DNA from: JBBRVP01 sp038246785
GTDB lineage: Bacteria > Actinomycetota > Actinomycetes > Jiangellales > Jiangellaceae
Reading direction: 5' to 3'
Length of the DNA stretch: 64,000 bases
Assembly: GCA_038246785.1 (NCBI GenBank)
Contig: JBBRVP010000001.1
Coordinates: forward strand, 1 to 64,000
The position numbers and the translations under genes are program-made. The first letter of the stretch is position 1; each line of letters starts with the position of its first letter. This document shows, piece by piece, positions 57,774 through 64,000 of the stretch. The notes beneath the pieces are model-generated. The model saw only the letters and a list, made by a program, of their open reading frames with translations, ran no database searches and was not told where the DNA came from.

Positions 57774-59588
57774 CTGAGCGATGTCCCGCGTCCACACCCT
57801 CGACGGTGGTGGTTCCCTGCCGCCGCCGCCCTGGCGTCGCTGGCCTTTCCCGGGGTCGCCGCGCTGCCGACGCCGTCATCGGGTGCGCCCGACGGGCATG
57901 TCCAGGTCTCCCTCGACGCCGACCCGGCTGCGCATCGAGCGACCACCGAGGCCGGCTCGACAGTCGTCGGGCAGACGGCGTACGCCATCCCGGCGGGAGC
58001 CCGCGTCGTGTCCCCGAGTGGCTCCGACTTCGCCTCCGGCAGCGTGCAGTCGCCCTGGCGGACGCTCAAACACGCGCTGGCGGCGGTTCCCTCCGGCGGC
58101 ACTGTCGTGCTTCGGCACGGCCGCTACCACGAGTCCGTCTCGACCTCGAAGCGGGTGACCGTCCAGGCTTATCCGCACGAGGCGGTCTGGCTCGATGGCG
58201 CCAGCTCGGTCACCGGGTGGTCGCGTGACGGCGAGGACTGGCGGCGCGACGGATGGACGTACGAATTCGACTCCTCGGCCAGCTACACCCGCGGAGCCGG
58301 CGACGGGACCGGCAGCTGGCGCTGGGTCAACCCGGCGCACCCGATGGCTGCGCACCCCGACCAGGTGTGGCTCGCTGGTCGTGAGCTGCGACAGGTGTCC
58401 TCGCGCGCCGCGGTGGCGCCGGGGACGTTCTTCGTCGACGAGCCGGGCGACCGGCTCTACGTCGGCAGCGATCCCTCCGGTGTGCTCGTCGAGGCGAGCA
58501 CCCTGGGCACGGCGATCGCGCTGCGCGGGCCGGACTCGGTCCTGCGCGGGATCGGCGTGCGCCGCTACGCCACCGCGGTCCCCGACATGGGCATGGTGAT
58601 CAGCACCGGAGCGGGCAACCGGCTCGAGAACGTCGTGGTGAGCGACAGTGCGACGCAGGGCCTCGTCATCACCGGCCGGTCCACGACGGTCTCGAGGATC
58701 ACGGCCACCGGCAACGGTTTGCTGGGCCTGCTCGGTGGTGACAGCGCCGACGGCCTCCGCATCCGGGACAGCCGCTTCACCGGCAACAACACCGAGCACT
58801 TCAACCACTCGCCGGTCTCCGGCGGCGTGAAGGTGACCGGAGTCCGCTCGCTGCACGTGGAGGCGAGCTACTTCGGCGGCAACGACGGGCCGGGACTGTG
58901 GATGGACGAGTGCGTCAACGACGCCGACATCGTCCACAACGACGTCGTCGGCAACGCCCACCACGGCATCTCCTTCGAGGTGAGCGGGCACGCGTTGCTG
59001 GCGGACAACCTGGTCGCGGGCAACGCCGGCGCCGGGATCAAGGTGAACAACTCGCAGGACGTCTCGTTGTGGAACAACACCGTGCTCGGCAACGCGGGGA
59101 AGCCGCTGTGGGCGGCCCAGGACCCGAGGACGCCGGAGAACCGGCACGGGACGCGCTACACCGATGCGAGCCTGAGCTGGCGCATCGGTCCACTGCTCCT
59201 GCACAACAACGTCTTCTCCTCCGACGAGGCTGGCTGCCTGCTCTGCATCGAGGACTACACACGGCGCCGCTCAGGCGCCCAGATCGGCGTGTCCAGCGAC
59301 GGCAACGTGTTGCACCGCGGCTCGCAGGCGACGACGCCGTGGGACGGGCTGTGGCCCGCGGCCGGGGCAGGCGCCATCGGTCACCGGACGCTGGCGTCGT
59401 GGCGGGCGGGCACCGGACAGGACCGGAGCAGCCTCGCCTTCCTCGGCCCGCCGGTGACCCTCGGCACCGGCGACCTGCGAGCCTCGATCGCGACGCGCGG
59501 CCCGGCGGTCGCCCGCCCGCTTCCGGCGACGGTGGCCGGAGCCCTGCACCTTCCCACCGGCACGCGGCGACTCGGAGCGATCTTCTAG
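57774..59588 (+). CDS. Secreted right-handed beta-helix protein
   Basis: About 604 aa. A signal peptide (PRRWWFPAAAALASLAFPGVAA) is followed by a parallel beta-helix domain with pectate-lyase-like rungs (SPSGSDFASGSVQSPWRTLK; VVVSDSATQGLVITG; ADIVHNDVVGNAHHGISFEV; LLADNLVAGNAGAGIKVNNS, about 330-430). Such proteins bind or cleave polysaccharides; no catalytic set was identified. CTG 57774 is preferred because GGGAG lies 6 nt upstream and places the signal peptide at the N-terminus. The conventional alternative GTG 57642 would add 44 polar residues before it. Probably acts on the exported glycan. Confidence 0.8.
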   Translation: MSDVPRPHPRRWWFPAAAALASLAFPGVAALPTPSSGAPDGHVQVSLDADPAAHRATTEAGSTVVGQTAYAIPAGARVVSPSGSDFASGSVQSPWRTLKHALAAVPSGGTVVLRHGRYHESVSTSKRVTVQAYPHEAVWLDGASSVTGWSRDGEDWRRDGWTYEFDSSASYTRGAGDGTGSWRWVNPAHPMAAHPDQVWLAGRELRQVSSRAAVAPGTFFVDEPGDRLYVGSDPSGVLVEASTLGTAIALRGPDSVLRGIGVRRYATAVPDMGMVISTGAGNRLENVVVSDSATQGLVITGRSTTVSRITATGNGLLGLLGGDSADGLRIRDSRFTGNNTEHFNHSPVSGGVKVTGVRSLHVEASYFGGNDGPGLWMDECVNDADIVHNDVVGNAHHGISFEVSGHALLADNLVAGNAGAGIKVNNSQDVSLWNNTVLGNAGKPLWAAQDPRTPENRHGTRYTDASLSWRIGPLLLHNNVFSSDEAGCLLCIEDYTRRRSGAQIGVSSDGNVLHRGSQATTPWDGLWPAAGAGAIGHRTLASWRAGTGQDRSSLAFLGPPVTLGTGDLRASIATRGPAVARPLPATVAGALHLPTGTRRLGAIF

Positions 59589-59607
59589 CGCTCGCTAGCC
59601 TGGGCGG

Positions 59608-60252
59608 ATGCCAGGCCCGGCCGGTCTCGCGACCGTGCTGGTCGTCTGCCGGGCCAACATCTGCCGTTCACCGGCCACAACCCTGCTCCTGGGCCGGGCT
59701 GCGGAAGAGGCGCTCCTGCCGGTCGCCGTCAGCAGCGCCGGAGTGAGCGTGCGGCCCGGGATCCGGTGCTGCTCACAGATCGCAGCACTCCTGCCTCCCG
59801 GGCAGGACCTGGCAGCGTTGGTCGAGCAGCACCGCAGTCGACAGGTCGACGTGGCGAGCATGCAGGCCGACCTCATCCTCGCCGCGGACCGCTCGGTGCG
59901 CGCCGACCTCGCTCGCCGGTTCCCCGACGCCGTCTCCCGCATCTTCACAGTGCGGGAGGCGGCGTCGCTGGCCGCCACGCCGCCACTGGCGCCGGCATCA
60001 GCGCCGCCCGGCGGCGAGCGGTCTGCCTGGTCCGCGTTCGGGCAGGCGATGGACGAGCAGCGGATCGGATCCCTGCCGCGCGGGCCCTCACGGTGGCCGA
60101 GGCTCGTGCGGTCCGGGCGGGACCCCGCGGCATCCCTCGACGTCGGCGATGCCCACGCACCCAACGGACCTCGCCACAAGGACGTCGCAGCAGAGCTCTC
60201 AGCTGCGGTCGAGGCCCTGGTCGGCAGCCTCGTCCGGTGGCGCGCCGGCTGA
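59608..60252 (+). CDS. Low-molecular-weight protein tyrosine phosphatase family
   Basis: A 214-aa LMW-PTP-fold protein. The P-loop is VCRANICRSP (Cys14 to Arg20); the usual second Gly of CxGN is Ala. The distal acid region reads DVGDAHAPNG in place of the usual DP pair, so activity may be altered. In capsule/EPS loci such phosphatases act on the tyrosine-kinase partner (Wzb/Wzc). ATG 59608 is 6 nt after TAGCCT (leaderless). The 3' end overlaps the convergent Wzc-like gene by 54 bp. Confidence 0.85.
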   Translation: MPGPAGLATVLVVCRANICRSPATTLLLGRAAEEALLPVAVSSAGVSVRPGIRCCSQIAALLPPGQDLAALVEQHRSRQVDVASMQADLILAADRSVRADLARRFPDAVSRIFTVREAASLAATPPLAPASAPPGGERSAWSAFGQAMDEQRIGSLPRGPSRWPRLVRSGRDPAASLDVGDAHAPNGPRHKDVAAELSAAVEALVGSLVRWRAG

Positions 60253-61656
60253 ACCTCGCACGGCCATCGGTGCGGCCGTCGCTGGGGGAACAACGCCCGG
60301 CTCGGACTCCGCCTGCTCGGAGCGGTAGTGCATGGGGGCGGCCGGGTCGTGCCGCGGGACCGCCACGAGCACGGTCCCGAGCAGCCGGGCGCCGGCCCTG
60401 CGCAGCCCGTCCAGGGCGCGCCGCAGTTGCTCGCGATCGGTGCGACCGTGGCGAGCGACCACCACTGCCCCGTCGACCTCGCGGGCCACGACCGCGGCGT
60501 CCGTCACGGCCAGCAGCGGCGGGCTGTCGACCACGATCCGGTCGAACAGCGTGGCGAGCTCGCGCAGCGTCTCGGTCATGTGCTTGGACCCGAGCAGGCT
60601 GCCCGGATCCGGCGGTGTCGTGCCTGCGGGGAGCACCGTGAGGAGCCCGCCGCGCCAGGACCGCAGGGCAGCACGCAGCTCGTACTGGCCGGCGAGGACG
60701 TTGGTGAGTCCGACGGCGCCCTCGATGCCCAGGAGTGTGGCGACCGAGGGTCGGCGCAGGTCGGCATCGACGAGGCAGACGCGCAAGCCGGCCTGGGCCA
60801 GCACGATCGCGAGGTTGCACGCGACAGTGGTCTTGCCCTCTCCCACCGAGGAAGAGCTGACCACGATGCTGCGCGGTGCCTCGTCGACGTCGGCGAAGGC
60901 GAGGTTGCTGCGCAAGGTGCGGTAGGCCTCGCTGTGATGGGAGTGCTGGTCGAGGGCGACGAGCGGTTTCCGGTCGGCCTTCGCCACCACGCCGACGACC
61001 GCCAGCGGCGACGCCCCGGACAGCTCCAGGAGGTGGTCCGGCGTCTTCAGCTTGGTGTCGTACTGCTCGCGCAGCAGCGCCAGCACCACGCCGGCGGCCA
61101 GTCCGGCGAACAGCCCCAACACCAGGTTGAGGACCGGCTTCGGCGACGCGGGGGCCGTCGGCGCGACGGCCGGCCGGACGACATCGACGGCGACGTCGGA
61201 GGTGCGTGACCCTGGCGGGGTCTCGAAGGCCACGATGTAGTCGACGAGCTGGCGGGTCACGGCGTTGGCGATGTCGGCGGCCTGCTTCGCCGACGTGTCG
61301 TCCACGGTGACGTCCAGCAGCGCGGTGTCCACGGGCCCCTCGGCGCTCACGTGGGTGGCCAGGTCCTGCCACGACGTGTCCAGGTTGAGCTTGTCGATGA
61401 CCGGCCGGAGCACGTCCGGGCTCTGGGCGAACGCGGTGTAGGTCTTGATGCGGCTGATCGCGAACTGGGACCCCTGCTGCAGGTCCCGGGAATCGCCGAG
61501 TGGACGGGCGAGATTGACCGCAGATCTCGTGGTGGCCTCGTACGTCCTCGGCGTCGCCACCGTCACGCCGATGGCCGCGAGCACGCCGAGAGCCGCGGCG
61601 AGCGCGATGACGATCCAGCGCCTGCGGAGGATCTGCGCGTACTCCCTCAGCTCCAT
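60199..61656 (-). CDS. Wzc-like chain-length/BY-kinase-fold protein
   Basis: A 485-aa fusion of a Wzz chain-length domain (ELREYAQILRRRWIVIALAA, first transmembrane segment about 16-34, second about 180-200) and a cytoplasmic ATPase with Walker A SSVGEGKTT (about 275), Walker A' VDADLRRPS and Walker B IVVDSPPLL. It would set polymer length and control export. The C-terminal tail has only one Tyr (MHYRSEQ), so the usual tyrosine cluster of BY-kinases is missing. ATG 61656 is used, with GAGGGG just upstream; GTG 61668 overlaps the ligase stop. Confidence 0.9.
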   Translation of the reverse strand: MELREYAQILRRRWIVIALAAALGVLAAIGVTVATPRTYEATTRSAVNLARPLGDSRDLQQGSQFAISRIKTYTAFAQSPDVLRPVIDKLNLDTSWQDLATHVSAEGPVDTALLDVTVDDTSAKQAADIANAVTRQLVDYIVAFETPPGSRTSDVAVDVVRPAVAPTAPASPKPVLNLVLGLFAGLAAGVVLALLREQYDTKLKTPDHLLELSGASPLAVVGVVAKADRKPLVALDQHSHHSEAYRTLRSNLAFADVDEAPRSIVVSSSSVGEGKTTVACNLAIVLAQAGLRVCLVDADLRRPSVATLLGIEGAVGLTNVLAGQYELRAALRSWRGGLLTVLPAGTTPPDPGSLLGSKHMTETLRELATLFDRIVVDSPPLLAVTDAAVVAREVDGAVVVARHGRTDREQLRRALDGLRRAGARLLGTVLVAVPRHDPAAPMHYRSEQAESEPGVVPPATAAPMAVRGSAGAPPDEAADQGLDRS

Positions 61657-61664
61657 GCCACCCC

Positions 61665-62885
61665 TCACATCGAGCGGGACCCGGCGCCGCCTCGCGAAGC
61701 TTCCATGCTAGGCGTAGCCGGCCACTCCGCGTGGCGGTTCGACATCGATCGGCGACCGGCCGGCTCGGTTGCCATCGCGGCGAGGACGAGGGCGAGAAAG
61801 GCCGGTGTCGCGTCCATCAACCCGCTCTCGAGCAGGCTGCGACCGACACAGAAGACCACCACCGCGGCCCACAGACCTCGCTCGGCCGGCGTCGCCCGGA
61901 CCGCGCAGACCAGCGCGCTCGCGGCCAGCACGAGCAGGATCGCGAGCCCCACCAGACCCGCCTGGACGAGCGCCGACACCCAGGAGCTGTCGAAGATCTG
62001 CTCGTTCCAGTACTGCCCGGAGACCGGGATCCGCTTCACCGACAGGCCCGCCCCCAACCACCGCTGCAGCTCCGAGCGGGGGTAGTCGATCGCCGCCGAC
62101 CACGCCACTGTGCGCGAGTTCAGGGTGCCGATCCCGGATCCGCGGTCGGACTGCAGGAAGTCGGCGAGCAGCGGCGAGGCCAGGACGAGATAGCCGAGCA
62201 CGGGGACCGCGCAGGCGACGCCGGCGAAGACCGCCCTCGGAACCCGGGGGGCCAGCACGAGCAGGACAGCCGACGACGGCACCACCGTCGCGAGCGCGGT
62301 CCGGGAACCGGTCAACCAGACCACGCCCAGCAGGACCGCGCCGAGGGCGAGCTGCCACATGGCCGGCCGGCGCACGCCTTCCCACACGACGAGGAGCAGG
62401 GCAAGCCCGCACAGGCCGGCCAGCTCGTTGGGCGCCAGGGGAACGACTCCGCCGCTGAGCCGACCGCCGGCCAGCGTGCCCGCACCGGAGGCCGCCGCCA
62501 GCAGACCCACCGCCCCCATCGAGGCGAACATGGCCCGCGCGACGGTTGTCGCGGGACATGCGCGAAGGAGCAGGTGCACCGTCGACGCCAGAAGCACAAC
62601 CCGCACTCCCAGCACGGCCGACGGCAGCGGGTCCCCGGCAACCAGGGCACCCAATGTGGCGACCGCCGCGTACGTCGTCACCAGGACCAGGGTTCGCGAG
62701 CCGCGAGGGTGCGGCGCCGGCGCCGCGCGAGCGGCTCCGAGCGCGAGGAGGAACGCCGCGACGGACACGACGCCCTTGGCCGCGACCACCGGGTCCAGGC
62801 CGCCCTCGAAGTAGACCCCTCTCCGCCACGAGACGGTCGCAGCGACGAGCAGCAGGCAGCACAAGAGCAGCCGCCGCGTCGACAC
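61665..62885 (-). CDS. O-antigen ligase/polymerase-like membrane protein
   Basis: A 406-aa hydrophobic protein with about 12 transmembrane segments and a large extracytoplasmic loop (GTLNSRTVAWSAAIDYPRSE, about 247-266; GAGLSVKRIPVSGQYWNEQ, about 273-291), the layout of WaaL/Wzy-type O-antigen ligases and polymerases. It would polymerise or attach the exported glycan. GTG 62885 follows TACCCT by 7 nt: leaderless. It is upstream of and overlaps the Wzc-like gene, and is divergent from the last GT4 gene (78 bp). Confidence 0.85.
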   Translation of the reverse strand: MSTRRLLLCCLLLVAATVSWRRGVYFEGGLDPVVAAKGVVSVAAFLLALGAARAAPAPHPRGSRTLVLVTTYAAVATLGALVAGDPLPSAVLGVRVVLLASTVHLLLRACPATTVARAMFASMGAVGLLAAASGAGTLAGGRLSGGVVPLAPNELAGLCGLALLLVVWEGVRRPAMWQLALGAVLLGVVWLTGSRTALATVVPSSAVLLVLAPRVPRAVFAGVACAVPVLGYLVLASPLLADFLQSDRGSGIGTLNSRTVAWSAAIDYPRSELQRWLGAGLSVKRIPVSGQYWNEQIFDSSWVSALVQAGLVGLAILLVLAASALVCAVRATPAERGLWAAVVVFCVGRSLLESGLMDATPAFLALVLAAMATEPAGRRSMSNRHAEWPATPSMEASRGGAGSRSM

Positions 62886-62963
62886 GTCGTCGAGGGTACG
62901 GCGGTCGTGCCCTCCGCGGGCCGGAGTCGTCACCGTCCCCGTGCGGGTGACTACGGTCGGCGG

Positions 62964-64000
62964 ATGCCCGACGCGTCGACGATCCTGGTCGCCCACCCGA
63001 GCGCGGACCTCTACGGCTCCGACCGGGTGCTCCTGGAGAGCGTGTCGGCGCTGGCCGGCGCGGGCTGGACGGTGGTCGTCACAGTGCCGGTGGACGGCCC
63101 GCTCGTCGACGAGCTGGTAAGTCGCGGCGCCCGGGTGCACCGGTGCCCGGCACCGGTGCTGCGCAAGAGCGCGCTGCGCCCGCGTGGTGCTCTGCAGCTG
63201 GCTCGGGACCTGCTCACCGGGGCGCGCCAGGGCAAGGCGCTGTTGCGTGACGTGCGCCCCGACCTGGTCTACGTCAACACGCTGACGATCCCGCTGTGGC
63301 TCGCCCTGGCCCGGCTGCACCACGTTCCGGCGCTCAGCCACGTCCACGAGGCGGAGGCGTCGGCGCCCTGGGTGCTGCGCTTCGCCCTTGCAGCTCCGCA
63401 GGTGCTGGCGACCACCATCGTGACCAACAGCGCCTTCAGCACGGGCGTGCTCACCGGCGTCGTGCCTCGGCTGGCCGACCGCTGCGTCGTCGTGCTCAAC
63501 GCCGTGCCCGGCCCACCGGTGGTCCAGCCGCCTCGGCCGGAGCTCACGCCTCCGGTCCGACTGCTCTACCTGGGCCGGGTCTCCGAGCGCAAGGGCGTGC
63601 AGGTCGCGGTGGAGGCGCTGCGACTGCTGCGCCGCCGCGGGACGAGTGCCGAGCTGCGCGTCGTCGGCGCGGTGTTCCCGGGATACGAGTGGTTCCTCGA
63701 CCGGCTACGCAGGCAGCTGGACGAGGGTGGCCTGCAGACGGCCGTACGGTTCACCGGTTTCGTCCCTCAGGTCTGGGACGCGCTCGCCGCCGCCGACGTC
63801 GTGCTCGTGCCGTCCACCGTCGACGAGCCCTTCGGCAACACGGCTGTCGAGTCGGTGCTCGCGGCCCGACCGGTCGTGGTGAGCGACACGAGCGGCCTGC
63901 GCGAGGCGGCGGCCGGCTACGCGTGCGTCGCCTGGGCGCCGCCGGGCGACGCCGGCGCCCTCGCCGACGCGGTGCAGCACGTGGTCGAGTGCTGGGAGAC
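62964..64000 (+). CDS. GT4 glycosyltransferase, truncated by the window end
   Basis: At least 345 codons, running off the window. ILVAHPSADLYGSDRVLLES (residues 7-26) is a GT-B acceptor-side start; the donor half has LLYLGRVSERKGVQVAVEAL (about 201-220), VRFTGFVPQVWDALAAADVV (about 262-281) and PFGNTAVESVLAARPVVVSD (about 290-309) with the EX7E-type nucleotide-sugar site. ATG 62964 follows TACGGT by 6 nt, so leaderless. The coding frame is clear even though the stop is not in the window. Probably another transferase of the glycan locus. Confidence 0.9.
   Translation, partial: MPDASTILVAHPSADLYGSDRVLLESVSALAGAGWTVVVTVPVDGPLVDELVSRGARVHRCPAPVLRKSALRPRGALQLARDLLTGARQGKALLRDVRPDLVYVNTLTIPLWLALARLHHVPALSHVHEAEASAPWVLRFALAAPQVLATTIVTNSAFSTGVLTGVVPRLADRCVVVLNAVPGPPVVQPPRPELTPPVRLLYLGRVSERKGVQVAVEALRLLRRRGTSAELRVVGAVFPGYEWFLDRLRRQLDEGGLQTAVRFTGFVPQVWDALAAADVVLVPSTVDEPFGNTAVESVLAARPVVVSDTSGLREAAAGYACVAWAPPGDAGALADAVQHVVECWE

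Overview
The window comes from a high-GC actinobacterium. Evidence: strong G/C third-position bias, many GTG starts, frequent GTGA stop/start overlaps, an RpfB resuscitation factor, a protein O-mannosyltransferase, and gene orders typical of the phylum (galU-glp/moeA-moaC-mogA-rimJ-sepX/glpR; rsmI-metG-tatD-rpfB-ksgA-ispE-ABC-F; tRNA-Gln-glmU-prs-rplY-pth). Nothing seen fixes the genus. No rRNA, CRISPR array, transposase or integrase was found.

Layout. 1-7.5 kb: a VOC protein and a hydrolase, a VapBC-type toxin-antitoxin pair, then a very large DUF4011-type SF1 helicase with a Vsr-like nuclease domain, split by one in-frame TAG; a hydrolase is coupled to its end. 7.5-9.2 kb: mscL, a SAF-domain protein and an FmdB-type zinc ribbon preceded by a CIRCE-like HrcA operator. 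9.3-17.3 kb: accessory block (long perfect hairpin, ABC-2 exporter, cation/proton antiporter, small winged-helix regulator, sirtuin, membrane-anchored penicillin acylase family protein). 17.3-22.8 kb: 5-FCL, galU, the MoeA paralogue Glp, moaC, mogA, a RimJ-like GNAT and the divisome membrane protein SepX/GlpR. 22.8-33.2 kb: tRNA-Ala, pmt, rsmI, metG, tatD, rpfB, ksgA, ispE and an ABC-F ATPase.

33.2-41.3 kb: second accessory block: kinase-like APH protein coupled to a MarR regulator, a XylFGH-type sugar importer, a trans-aconitate methyltransferase-like enzyme, a VOC protein, and a fatty-acid desaturase with its TetR regulator and operator. 41.5-46.5 kb: tRNA-Gln, glmU, prs, a repeat-rich 1-kb gap, rplY and pth. 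46.5-64 kb: a surface-glycan locus with a polyprenyl-phosphate sugar transferase, a duplicated cytidylyltransferase, a GT4 enzyme, a CDP-alcohol phosphotransferase, a lipoprotein, a 1478-aa secreted beta-propeller/LamG/PKD protein, a flippase, a secreted beta-helix protein, a low-Mr tyrosine phosphatase, a Wzc-like protein, an O-antigen-ligase-like protein and a truncated GT4. Together they suggest a lipid-linked glycan carrying a CDP-activated alcohol phosphate, exported and polymerised outside the cell.

The most unusual signals are in the DNA between genes: an 81-bp dispersed palindromic repeat (two copies, 77/81 identical) that in both places supplies the TGA stop codon of the neighbouring gene; other large perfect palindromes; a tandem 62-bp hairpin repeat; three unrelated 15-bp minisatellites; a widespread leaderless promoter pattern (TAnnnT about 6-8 nt before the start codon); and several genes whose best-supported start is CTG.
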